A DNA stretch of 64,000 nt, from contig NW_022098008.1 in assembly GCF_002288925.2 (NCBI RefSeq), forward strand, positions 5,618,971 to 5,682,970, given 5' to 3'. The translations under genes were made by a program, and so were the position numbers. The stretch is from Delphinapterus leucas (lineage: Eukaryota > Chordata > Mammalia > Artiodactyla > Monodontidae). The notes beneath the pieces are model-generated. The model searched no databases. It had not been told where the DNA came from and saw only the letters and a list, made by a program, of their open reading frames with translations. Below are positions 24,064 to 35,296 of this stretch, in pieces (the first letter of the stretch is position 1; every line of letters starts with the position of its first letter).

Positions 24064-24629
24064 GCGTGCCCTAATGGCATAATGAGGAAACTAAAGAACA
24101 ACCTGCCTATTTGCCCCGGGGACATGTGTGGAGCACTCTACAGAGTAGAATATTTGAAATAGCAGGTAAAGGAACATTAAAGGGGACGATTTTTAGTAAT
24201 CACTACATTGGGGTCCTCAGGCTCTCATGATTTAGGCCTTCAAAATAACTGTGACCAGGACCTGCAGGGGAAAATAGATAAGGAGGAACAGAGACCTTCT
24301 TGCTTAGCTGGAGTGAAATGGTTTAAATTAGGAAAGAAATTTTGGAGATGAAAGGGGAATAATTTCTTCACCCAGTGCATCAGCTTTAGGGAAAAGGGGT
24401 CCAATATTCTGAGACCTGAAAAAGGGCAGAATTGTCTATTTATATCTAGGAAGCAAATGCAGAATAAAAGTGTCCACCCCTATAGGCTTTCGGGTTTCTC
24501 CAGCTCTGCAGCCAACATCTCACATCTGCTAAAAATTGGTAGAAGGAAGGAAAAGAACCCAGGGGGCTTGACCAGAGCATTCTGAGTTTACACTTTATGT
24601 ACAAAAGAGCTGAATCAGGAGAAACTTTG
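24064..24629. other. No recognised feature
   Basis: Purine-rich single-copy sequence. The minus 136-codon frame at 24446-24856 crosses a MIR and shows no domain. Confidence 0.4.
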
Positions 24630-24775
24630 TAAGGCAGCTGGTCCAACCTCTGATATTTCAGATGAGGAAACTGTGGGAAAAGAGGCGAAGTAATTTCTCC
24701 AAAACCTCTGAGGACCAGAGATGGATCTGGTTCTTTATAAGAGACCTCCAGAATTCTGAATGCCCCAGGACTCTC
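24630..24775 (-). mobile_element. MIR-like fragment, minus strand
   Basis: Gatatttcagatgaggaaac followed by gaggcgaagtaatttctcca resembles the reverse MIR core. The right part is degraded. Confidence 0.6.
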
Positions 24776-24869
24776 GTGTATTAGTAGGACAAGAAATCTG
24801 AGTTCAATGATCTTGTCCACTTTTATGATTTGGTGTTTCATTTCTCTGTGAGCCACTGTATTCAGTTAC

Positions 24870-25925
24870 TAATTTCTATTGATTCAATGTCCAAAATATT
24901 ATCTTCTCCATGCTTTGAAACCAATTCCTTTCCCTTTCGTCCATGCACCACTCCCTCTTTCTCTTATATTTGCAAACTTTTCTTACTACTGGATATTTTC
25001 CCTAAATATATTCATATATTTAAGGTCCAGATATCATTTAAAATTCCTTCCTTGTGCAAAAGTCTACTTCTGGGATGACATGGTCTCTTCCTCCACAGTT
25101 AAGCTCCTGAGAAGAACAGTCTACACTTGTCATCTCTGTTTTGATTACGTTCTATCATTCTCCATCAACTCCTGACTGGATTTTGTCCCTACCACTGCAC
25201 TGACATTACTTTGCTTGAGTCACCATAGCCTTCTTTTGGCTAAATCCAACACCCTTTTAGCATCCCCATCTTTCTTGCTCTCTAAGTAGTGATAGATGTG
25301 CATAACCTGTCCCTTCTCCTTGAAGTTCCTCCCCTGGCATCCATGATGCCATTACTGGGTTTCCTCCCATGTCTTGGGCTTATCTTTTACTCTCATTGCT
25401 CTAAAGCCATCTTCTTTTGTTGATCTCAAGCATTCCTGTTGTTTCAATTACCATGAGTTGCTTTGTATCTAAGAAATCTCTATCTGTATTGGGATCTCTC
25501 CCCTGAATTCCTGAGCTGATATTCAGCTGTTTATTTTGCAGTTCTGCTTAGATGTCTTAATGACTTCTTCTCAACCTTTCCAACATCATCGCCATTGTCA
25601 TCCTCAACCTTACCCCAGATGAACCTGCTTTTCTTCTAGTGGCCCTTGACTAATCAAGACAAAAGGCTGGGCATTTTTCTTGATTTCTCTTATACCCCAC
25701 AAGCAATAGCCAAATCTTATTGCTCGAATTCCTATGTATGCCTCTGGCAGAATGTATTTTCAACTATCATCATGTACATCACCCTCTATTTAATTTCCTG
25801 TTTAGTTGTCTGAATTTCATTGTTGATTATGAATAAGCACTGTCTTGATCAGTTCTGTCCCATGTTCCACCTCAGTGCCCAGTATATAGTGGACACTCAG
25901 GAAATAGTTTTAAAATAATTAGTTA
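24870..25925 (+). mobile_element. L2 LINE 3' region, plus strand
   Basis: In order: ggctaaatccaacacccttt, ctgcttagatgtcttaatga, gatgaacctgcttttcttct, gggcatttttcttgatttct, cacaagcaatagccaaatct, and a terminal part near agtgcccagtatatagtgga. This is the L2 reverse-transcriptase C-terminal and 3' UTR order. All frames are broken. Confidence 0.75.
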
Positions 25926-27139
25926 ATGCTATCATGTTTTTTTTTTTAAATAAACCGTGACAACAACTATCTCCAAAGAAAGTCAGCAAGACAAAAATAA
26001 AACAGGCTGAATCTCCAAGGGCAGGACTAGATATAAAATTACCTGTCAATTTACACCCCAGGAAGACTGTTGAGTTTTCCTTTTAATGCTGAGGTATGGA
26101 TTAGAGCTTGTTGCAAGTAGGTTGCTTATTAAAGGTGTTACTTACTTTATTGAATCACCCTCTTTACAGATGCTGAGCTACGCTAACAGGCTCCCTGGGG
26201 GAAAGCAGATTGGGCTCATTTGAAAGTTAAGAGTTTGTGGTCAGCTGATGAATTAGAGCACTTGTTCTTGGTCCTTTCATGGAATTGTAATCAATAACCC
26301 ATCTGATGTACTTACCTTTACCTGGATTTCATATTGACAGTAGATGAATGCATTCTAACTGCCCTATTTTGGATGGAGTCATGGGGTAGAGCCACCTCCA
26401 CAAATATTTAGTGAAGGGAAAGGCACTGTGCTAGGCACTTTGTGGGGAGAAAGGGAAGGTGTAAAATGGTGGGAATAGTATTTGAACTCAAGTTGTTCAC
26501 AGCCTGACAGGGAAGCAGGGAGTGTTAATGTGCAGACCAACATCATTTATTATACAGGATATGGCAACTGTCATGAGATCTAACTCACACAAAATTCTGG
26601 CCATTCATGGCAGAGGAAATTACATATAGCAGCATATTCAAGAGAGTTGAATTCAAAACAGAAAATAAAGTGTTTTGTGGTTCTGCAAGTGGGGCTGCAC
26701 TTCCACGTGTGGCTACACTAGGAGGAGGTGGTCATCACGGGCAGAGATGACAAAAATCACAGATACAGGAAAGTATGAAGTAGTGACAGAACACTGGAAG
26801 TCAAATTAGAATTCGGATTATTGTAGGGAAGGTATGGAAAATACAGTGGACAAGAATGGAGTGTCTTGCAGTACAGCTTGAGAAGTCAGCTACAGGAAAA
26901 AACCTCCTTAAAGCTCATATTTTATCTTAGAATGTCTACTCCATAATGTATCTGTCTTTATTTTAAAATTTAAAAAATATTTTCTATAGTTTATCATTGA
27001 CTACAATAGGTACATCAGGAAGATTCTGGAGTGCATTCTGTGGTGTTGAGTATCCCATGGCACGTTGCCATGTACGCATGGGTAACAGTCTTCAATTTGA
27101 GCAACATTTTATTTACTTATCAAATTCATCTGTAAATTT
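25926..27139. other. No gene; one L2-like patch
   Basis: About 26395-26520 (caaatatttagtgaaggg, gcactgtgctaggcacttt, cagcctgacagggaagcag) looks like the reverse complement of an L2 tail. The rest is unrecognised. Confidence 0.45.
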
Positions 27140-27355
27140 GTTATGTGCTGCAAACTACTGACTTTACAAATGTTAACCCATTTAAATCTCAAAACAAAAT
27201 ATGTGGTAGGCACTATTGTTATCCTCATTTTAAAGAAAAGGAAACTGAGGCTCAAAGATGATAAAGTGATTGCCCTACATCATACTTCTAATGGGGAGAG
27301 GTCTAGGATTCAAACCTGGGCAACAGAGCTCCAGGGATGGTGCTCTGGCCACTAA
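27140..27355 (-). mobile_element. MIR SINE, minus strand, nearly complete
   Basis: Ttaacccatttaaatctcaa, attgttatcctcattttaaa, aaggaaactgaggctcaaag and aggattcaaacctgggcaac are the reverse MIR order from tail to tRNA-related region. About 216 bp. Confidence 0.88.
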
Positions 27356-27614
27356 CTAGAAAGCCTCTATTGAAATTACAGAGAACTTTTAACTTTATTT
27401 TGGAAATTAAAATGAGCTAGAAAGCTAGACTAGAGCATATTTAATGAGTCAAAATGTGTCACTGGTACACAAAGAATATTTTCCCTAATAAATGTTTGTA
27501 CATATTTGCATGCATGTGTACATATGTGGTATGTGTGTATACACACATGAACTGCAGTTTTAAATGAGTTGACTTTATCTATAATTATGATTCTCATTCC
27601 AAATATGTTATAAT
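27356..27614. other. No recognised feature; small alternating gt/ca patch
   Basis: Near 27505-27548 gtacatatgtggtatgtgtg and tatacacacatg form an alternating purine-pyrimidine stretch. Confidence 0.5.
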
Positions 27615-27615
27615 A

Positions 27616-28234
27616 ATCTTTTTTTATTGGAGTATATTTGCTTTACAATGTTGTGTTAGTTTCTGCTGTACAGTGAAGTGAGTCAGCTGTATGTATACAT
27701 ATATCCCCTCTTTTTTGGACTTCCTTCCCATTTAGGTCACCACAGAGCATTAAGTAAAGTTCCCTGTGCTATACAGCAGGTTCTCATTAGTTATCTGTTT
27801 TATACATATTAGTGTATATATGTCAATCCCAATCTCCCATTTCATCCCACCCCCACCCCTCTCTCTTCTTGGTGTCCATAAGTTTGCTCTCTACATCTGT
27901 GTCTCTATTTCTGCCTTGCAAACAGATTCATCTGTACCATTTTTCTAGATTCCACATATATGCGTTAATATACGATATTTGTTTTTCTCTTTCTGACTTA
28001 CTTCATTCTGTATGACAGTTTCTATGTCCAACCACGTCTCTACAAATGACCCATTTCATTCCTTTTTATGGCTGAGTAATATTCCATTGTATGTATGTAC
28101 CACATCTTCTTTATCCATTCATCTGTCAATGGCCATTTAGGTTGCTTCCATGACCTGGCTATTGTAAATAGTGCTGCAATGAACATTGGGGTGCACATGT
28201 CTTTTTGAATTATGGTTTTCTCTCTTGAATATAA
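27616..28234 (-). mobile_element. L1 3' UTR and ORF2 end, minus strand, 5'-truncated
   Basis: It starts with the reverse 3' terminus (tttttttattggagtatatt) and runs through the 3' UTR (ggtcaccacagagcattaag) into the last part of ORF2 (tgagtaatattccattgtat), stopping abruptly at about 28234. The minus frame at 28040-28375 carries the ORF2 C-terminal signature [18 protein letters not shown] and then leaves the element, so it is a truncated pseudogene piece. Confidence 0.93.
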
Positions 28235-28884
28235 ACACCATCTGACTGGAATATTTTGGGGCAAGAAATTGGCTACCAATGCAGGAAGTGCACCAGGTAA
28301 ACTAACTCTAAAAGTGCAAAAGAGATACAAAGTGCATCTATGTGAAAAGACAAGGACTGGGATGCTAACCCCCAAGACTTATCAGCATTGGTGATAACCC
28401 CCTTGGGTAGATGCCTGTTGGAAGTGACCCAGAGGTCACACATAGCCCTTGATGGGAGACCAGGCATGCTCCCACTCTGATCTGCCTGGAGAAGATGTCA
28501 GCAGATGGAATGAGGTCTTTACAGTCCTTCTTTTGTTGGACTAGTATCTTGAGAAGCTCAGATATTCTAGCCCCCAAATTTCTCTAGATATAAAGCCAGA
28601 AAAGATGTTGCTGATAACCTATGACAGCCCAACATATTTCCTGATCAGGAAGGTGGAATTCAGATTTCAGATTATATATCCTATTAATCTCCCCATGACA
28701 CTGACCATATTATTCCCCTCAAGTGAAGCTTGGATAATCAATAACTATCCAGCTACTACATGTAGATCAGAAACAAACAGGAAGTACATGCGTGAAGAAA
28801 TAAGTCATCCAATGATGGGATCAACCTTCAAATTATTTTGTTTAAAATATTATATCCTGTGAATATAAGCAGTGAACATGGTGT
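28235..28884. other. No recognised feature
   Basis: Single-copy-looking sequence. Two overlapping minus frames (28273-28577) have no recognisable domain. Confidence 0.4.
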
Positions 28885-29350
28885 TCATTGAGTTATTCAT
28901 TTATTTCTTCGTTCCACAAATATTTGTTAGTACTATTCAGGCACTGTTCTAGGTGCTGAAACATTGGAGGGGAATGTGTTTCATTCAGTGGTTCAGACAC
29001 TGTTCTAGGTGCTGAAACATTGGAGAGGAATAAGGAAACCTAATGGAACTTTGACTCTAGGACAAGGAGAGAAGTGGTACACATCATAATTACAGAACTG
29101 GAAATAAATATATAACATATTAACCCTTTGTGGTCAAAGATGTGAAGAAAATATTCAAAGAGAGATGAGAGAGAGTAATTGAGCTGGCTGAGGGCTGTTT
29201 GAATAGAGCAGACAGAGAAGGGCTCTGCATAGGTGGGATGAAAGGTGAGGACCACAGCATAAGAAGATGTGAAGAGTGTGGAAAGAGAATTCCAAGCAGA
29301 GGGTACAACACATAACAAGGTTCTGAGAGAAGAAAGGGCTGGGCTTCTTT
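28885..29350 (-). mobile_element. L2 3' tail, minus strand
   Basis: Cattgagttattcatttatt, caaatatttgttagta, caggcactgttctaggtgct and the later agagaattccaagcagaggg are the reverse complement of the L2 3' end. It contains a local 56 bp duplication near its start. Confidence 0.72.
28936..29031. repeat. Local duplication, period 56 bp
   Basis: Ttcaggcactgttctaggtg at 28936 recurs as ttcagacactgttctaggtg at 28992, and the match continues to ggaat (28975 and 29031). The 40 bp units differ at two bases that I can see. Confidence 0.9.
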
Positions 29351-30534
29351 GAATAATAGAAGGGAAGCAGGGAGACATCCAAAGGGAAGAAATAAAAGAG
29401 GAGGCTGGAGGGGCTGGCAGAGATCTAGGTCCTACAGAGTGAAAAGGAATTTGTTCCTAGATTTTTTTCTCATTATTCTATTGATGACTTTGAAAATGTC
29501 ATCAGTCCCCATGGATTCTTGTCATTATCTTTATACTCCTGAATATGACTTCCTAAGTCAATTTTGCTGAAACTCTTTAAAAGCCATGGGAAAAAAACCC
29601 TTAGTAATTTTTCTAATTAAATTTTTATCAATAATTAGACTATAACAGGGCTTCACTTTTACCTGTTTTGCAGAACTGTTACATCAATTTTCTCTCTCCT
29701 TTGAAAATTATTATTGCTTTCAAGTAAGTGGCAAAAGATTATTAAAGTCACCCCAGAAAGTGTTTCAGATTTGAGAAGTGTGGCGAGTACAATCCAATTC
29801 TCCTAACTGAGATGGAGAAAAAGACAAGTGCAGTTCAATATTAATTATCGCCATGAGAAGACAGAGGGATCAAGAGGTAAACCTTGGTCTGAAGGCTGGC
29901 TTGCACATGTGAAGAAGAGGATGAGTCATAAGACTCATCCATGATCAGACTTAAGCTTCTAGGACATGGGAGAGGCTCCCCCTCGAGGCAAACCTGGGAA
30001 AAATGCAATAGCTTACTTGGGTAATTCAGGGTCCTAGACGCTGAGCTTTCTTTATCTTTTCACAAACTGTTGGCTCCCATTGCCATAGCACTTAGAATTT
30101 CCAAGATGTAGGACACACACAGCCATTAAGCTAAATTCATCCTCCATCGTTGGCTTGGGCTGTGCTCTCAATTGGAGAGATTGTGTATGATCCTGAGAGA
30201 CTCCCGTTTTTTCCTTCTGAATTCAGGATTAGATGTTCACTTGATTAATCAGATTTCCTGCTGCCCCTTCATCTAAGGCTCATCTTCCATAGGGGAGGCA
30301 TCTATTTGTTTGAAGCAGAAAGGGCACCATTGACACCTTACTACTCTGGGGTCTGGATGGCTGAAAGTCATCCAAAAAGGACAACTTGGTCTCCACTGCT
30401 TGCTCTGACAGTGCCAGCCCTTGCGTGGTTCCATTCTATTTCACCTTTGGTGCATACTACTCAGGGGTGCAGGGAAGGACAGGAGTGTGGCTAACAAAAT
30501 TAATTTCATAGGAGCAGTTGAGAATTTAATATTT
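29351..30534. other. 1.2 kb without recognised feature
   Basis: Short frames only (29349-29570, 30306-30494). No repeat named. Confidence 0.4.
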
Positions 30535-30720
30535 ATTTAGGTCTTGCTACGTGTCAGAAAAGGCAAAGAACACATGACATGCATGATTTTATTTAATGAT
30601 CATAACTATCCATGATGTAAAACTATTACTATGCAAATTTTACATGAGGATGTTAAAAAACTTACTCAGGGACTTACCTGGGCCCTTTGACTCCTGAACT
30701 CACGTTGCTAATCACTGTTC
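30535..30720 (-). mobile_element. MIR SINE, minus strand
   Basis: Tgattttatttaatgatcat, tttacatgaggatgttaaaa, cagggacttacctgggccc and cacgttgctaatcactgttc follow the reverse MIR order at moderate divergence. Confidence 0.65.
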
Positions 30721-31108
30721 TCTCCCTTTCTTGGGCTCAGGGAAACATAAATCCTGAGCAGTAAAATCACAAACGTTGATAACTTTTGAAATACAGAGAG
30801 GACCAAACAAGCCCTCTTAATATGAAATTCATAAACCTAAGAACTGAAGTATAAATTAGGTATTTTATAATCAAAATATTTGGCTTGGATCGACAAACAC
30901 ATACCTTTTAGAGTAGGTCATGGTTCTCATAAACAAAGGCTTTTTGTTCAAAACAATGGACTGAAGAATCAGAGGAACAGGGTTTTGCTAATTAATTAAT
31001 TAAATTGCAAGAACACCCTCTCAGCAAATTTTTAAGTGCACAACAAACACAGTTGTTAGCGCTAGGCTCTATATATAGAGAGATCTGTTATATAGCAGAT
31101 CTCTAGAA
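30721..31108. other. No recognised feature
   Basis: A/T-rich, with a small (atta)n run near 30990. Confidence 0.4.
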
Positions 31109-31109
31109 C

Positions 31110-32055
31110 TTATTCATCTTACATAACTTGGTTTTGATTTATATTTCCCTGATAATTGGTAATAATAAGCATCTTTTCATATGCCTGTTGGCCATTTGTA
31201 TGTCATTTTTGGAGAAATGTCTATTCAAGTCCTTTGCCTATTTTAAAAACTGGGTTATTTGGGATTTTTTTGCTATTAAATTGTAAGAGTTCTTATATAT
31301 TTTGAAGATTAATCTCTCATCAGATATACAGTTTGCAAATATTTTCTTCCCTTCTGTAGGTTGCCTTTTCACTCTGTTGATTGTTTCCTTTTCTGTGCAA
31401 AAAGTTTTGTTTTTATTCACTAGTTTGTTGTATTTTTTTAGATTTCACATATAAGTGATATCATACAGTATTTGCCTTTCTCTGTCTGACTTATTTCACT
31501 TAGAATAATATCCTCCAAGTCCATTCATGTTGTTGCAAATGGCAAAATTTTATTCTTTTTTTTGGTTAAGTAGTATTCCACTGTATATATGTACCATATC
31601 TTCTTTATACATTCATCTATTGATAGACACTTAGGGTGCTTCCGTATCCTAGGAATTGTAAATAATGCTGTGCAGAAGCTTTTTAGTTTGATGTAGTTTT
31701 GCTTTGTAATTTTGCTTTTGTTGCTGGTATTTTTTATGTCAAATCCAAGAAATCATTGATAAGACCAATGTCACGAAGATTTTACCGTATATTTTCTTCT
31801 AGGAAGTTCATAGTTTTCACACCTTATATTTAAATCTTTAATGCATTTTGAGTTGATTTTTGTATATGGTGTAAGATAAGTGTCCAATTTCATTCTTTTG
31901 GATGTTATATCCAGTTTTCCCAACACCATTGGTTGAAGAGACTATCTTTTCCGCATTGCATAGTCTTGGCACAGTTGTCAAAAGTCAGTTGACTGTAAAT
32001 GCGTGAGTTAATTTCTTGTCTCTTTATTATGTGCCATTGGTCTATATGTCTGTTT
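31110..32055 (-). mobile_element. L1 ORF2 3' region, minus strand, internally rearranged
   Basis: From tttgatttatatttccctga through gtcatttttggagaaatgtc, tttgcaaatattttcttccc and tccagttttcccaacaccat to tgccattggtctatatgtct, the sequence follows the reverse L1 ORF2. At 31420-31672 it is interrupted by a piece from nearer the 3' end (atttcacatataagtgatat to attgtaaataatgctg), out of order. All frames are decayed; the minus frame 31238-31420 is one remnant. Confidence 0.88.
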
Positions 32056-32224
32056 TTAAATTGGAACTTTTAATACAAATAACAACAATTGTAATTCTTT
32101 TTGTGTGTTTGTGTGTGAATTTCAGAATGAAAGTATGTCAATTTTTATGATTATAAAAATAATACATATAAGAAACTCGTAAAGAAGAAAATTAAAATTT
32201 CTAGTAACGCTACCCTGAATTCAA
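32056..32224. other. No recognised feature
   Basis: A/T-rich spacer. Confidence 0.4.
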
Positions 32225-32420
32225 CAAATAGTGTCTGCTTCTGCTAAGAGGTGTCTACTATGAACTGTGAAGAAGTTCACATAACACTTTTCCTGCATTA
32301 TCTCATTTTATCATCCAACCACGATGGAAAGAAAGTACTAGTGTTCCCATGTTACGGTTGGGAAAATGAGCCTCATGGACTCAAATGTCCTATATTAATC
32401 ACAGAGTGTTAAGATAAAGG
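32225..32420 (-). mobile_element. MIR-like fragment, minus strand
   Basis: Cctgcattatctcattttat, tgttcccatgttacggttgg and gaaaatgagcctcatggac resemble reverse MIR. Confidence 0.6.
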
Positions 32421-34125
32421 TTATTTTGATTAGCCTTTATTTTTTCACTTCCCATCTCCATAGTTATGTATACATTTTTCATGTAAAAATGACAGTTTTC
32501 ACAAAAAATTTTCCTTCATTTTTAAGAAAAAATAAGAAAGATGTATTAATTCATGAAAATAATTACATATTTAAATTTTTAATATGTCAAGGATGTGACA
32601 GCTTCTAGCTACAAAATTATCCTATCAAGTATTAATCACATAAAATTTCACAGTAAAGAACCCATTACAGTCCTTCATATTTCTCTTGTTGTTTTTCTCA
32701 TTATTATTGTTAATGTTCTCACTGTGGATAATGTTTTTTGGACAACATGATTAGAGAAAATCGTTATGGTTAGGCTATACACTAAATATGACATGTTAAA
32801 ATAATTCTACCTTTAACTGTAATGACTTACTAGTAAGAGATATTAGGTTGCCAGAAGCAAATGTTTACCCATATATGCTCGATATCTCCATAGAGATTTT
32901 CCTTTAATGACTTTATATATTCTCCTGGTTTTGACTAACCAGATTTTCATCAGGAGCGAAATTGAAGAATATGTGCTATTATAAATTTATTCATTATGAA
33001 GAGTGTAATTTGGGTTTTGAGAACACTCCAGTGAACACATTTGCCACATATACCAAGCATTATTTTGTGGTAGAAGGCTGTGAGGCAAATGAGTCAATCT
33101 ATAGGAAATGGACATTTTAAACTGTTTGGTACACCTAATATATCTTTATGAGTTGGGATAATTACCAAATACTGTATAATGATCTCTTGACTTAGCTATT
33201 AACTACACAGAGATATGGAGACCACTGACCCAACCATCACATAAAATGAAGGCTTGCAAAATACAAAAGGTGCGAAAAAAAAGGAGTCATTTATTGTCAT
33301 TTGAGTTGCTCTTTTTTGAGAAACATATCTTTGGAAGAAAGAGCTGTATAGGGAGATTTTATTTATTTTTAAGCTTTCCCAATTTCATGAGGAAATGGAT
33401 AGAACTAAAAATGACCAGCACTCCTTTTTCTGGTTCAGTGATTTTTCCCTTGCTGATGAAGACAATCTTATCTGCAGGTTTATAATTCAGAGCCATTAAA
33501 TATAGTTCTGCTATTTTAAGAGGTCAGTTTTAAGATTGATACTTTCTTAATTAAGAGGAGAATTCATAAACATTGTGCATTAAAAATTCAAGACAGTCAA
33601 AACGTTAAAAATATGTCATTCAAATCAGCAAGCCTATTTGATTCAGTTTTACTTGTTCTTGTCTTTTTTCCTAATGATTCAATTTTACATGTTCTTAGTT
33701 TTATTTTTTTCCTTGTTACTAAATTAGTTTTTACAATGACAATTGGTAAACTTTTCACAATCATGAGAAAATAAATACTAGTATATTCATCAAAGATAAA
33801 GATTCTTAATTATGGACAAGAATCTATAACAGAGGAACACATTTGCTTCTTTGCAAATAGACTCTGGACTCCTGTTCCATAACTGAAAGGCAGACATTCC
33901 AAAATGTGCAAATGTATTGTACTCCAAAACTTCAAATTCGTGTTTCTCTTACGATAATGATTTTCTTGTGAGGTCAACTGAGACAAGCCCATGTACCATA
34001 TAGTTTACCAGAGATATTGAACTCCACAACCCTTGGGTGAATGGGGTAGTTGAGGAGGAGCTTCGCAGGTAGGGAGCAGGAGTGCTCATCAGGGATGCTA
34101 GTTGCCTGACAGTTATCCTCCCGTA
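32421..34125. other. 1.7 kb A/T-rich, no gene recognised
   Basis: Frames of 60-80 codons only. No recognisable repeat. Confidence 0.4.
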
Positions 34126-34129
34126 CTTC

Positions 34130-34748
34130 TGTTACTGAACCAAACTTGGGTCTGCTTGCCCTCGTGCAGGAAAGCCAATCTCCTGACACTGGGTTGTGGT
34201 GAAGAAAAGTGCAGAGTTTTTTACAGGCACAAAGCAAGGAGTCCAGGCAGCTGGTGTTCAAAAGGCCCCAACTTCCCGATGGCTTTCAGGGAAAGGTTTT
34301 TAAATACAGGGTGAGGGAGGGGGGTTGTGGGGTGTGTGATCAGCTGGTGGACATTCTTCTGATTGGTTGGTGATGAGGTATTTGGGAATCCACATCATCA
34401 ACCTTCTGGTTCCAGCTGGTATGGGGTCTACATGTCTGTGGGCCACATACAGTTCACTTCTTCCACCTGGTGGAGACTTCAGTATCTGCAAAACAGCTCA
34501 AAGGACACGGCTCAGAATATTATCTATAGACCTTGAGGAGGAACTAAAGGTCTTGACTTTGTTTAATGGCTAAACTATTATTATTTTGTCTTGCTTGACT
34601 GTTTTCCTTTCTCTCTGCATTTTCTCACTTCTGTGAATAAATTTATTATTTGACTGAAGATTTTATACAGACAAAAGGCAGGTGGAGGATGTGGGGGCAT
34701 GAGGGCAGTCTGTTGTGGGAAGACTCCATAGGGTCCTGCTCTGCTACA
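34130..34748 (-). mobile_element. Solitary ERV1-type (gammaretrovirus-like) LTR, minus strand
   Basis: The 619 bp block begins tgttac and ends gctaca, so it has the TG...CA ends of an LTR, and it is flanked on both sides by cttc (34126-34129 and 34749-34752), a 4 bp target duplication as made by gammaretroviral integrases. Read on the minus strand, U3 has a CCAAT box (accaaccaatcag, about 34360-34372) and a TATA-like tatttaaaa (about 34299-34308). Downstream is cctgtaaaaaactctgcact, which sits where a polyadenylation signal is expected but lacks AATAAA. No gag, pol or env is seen on either side, so it is a solo LTR left by recombination. Confidence 0.85.
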
Positions 34749-34752
34749 CTTC

Positions 34753-35230
34753 CTTGTCAGCATGACCCGAATTTGCTGGGGTCAGTAACAAGCCCAGGTG
34801 AGACAGTTACTTTCCATAACCTTGGTGCCTGGAGGGGACCTCATACCCCACATCTTGCTGATGAGATATGAGAGGAAAATAGAAGGGAGGCTTCTGAAAA
34901 GACAAACCACAGTGGGGGCTGCCCCTACCCCATGCTTTTGTGCCTTGAATGTGGCAGCTCTGCAACTGACCCTGGAGCTGTGGCAGCCTTTCCTGACACA
35001 TGGGGTGCCCCTGACACTAGGGAGCCCCTCAACTACCATCAGCTGTTAAATACATCTGGATTCCTTGTTAGAGGAGAAAAATATACTCTGACTTAAGCCA
35101 CAGATACCAGGCTTCCTGTTTCTTGCAGCTGACAGCATTCCTATCCCGGCCCGTCCAGTGCAGACTCCTTGTCTCTTCTTTCTTCTCCTTTGATTCCTTG
35201 TCCTTCTTCTTCTCTTTAACAAGGGACATG
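34753..35230. other. No recognised feature
   Basis: Moderately G/C-rich single-copy sequence. Overlapping frames on both strands (34650-35049) have no domain. Confidence 0.4.
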
Positions 35231-35296
35231 TGCATGTATGTGCGTGTGTGTGCATGTGTGTGTGTGTGCATATGTGTGCATGCACCTGCGTGTATG
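35231..35296 (+). repeat. Imperfect (tg)n alternating repeat
   Basis: An interrupted tg/ca tract with catg interruptions over about 65 bp, which could adopt Z-DNA. It lies inside the 215-codon minus frame 35046-35693 and there encodes a His/Thr/Met-rich run. Confidence 0.9.
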
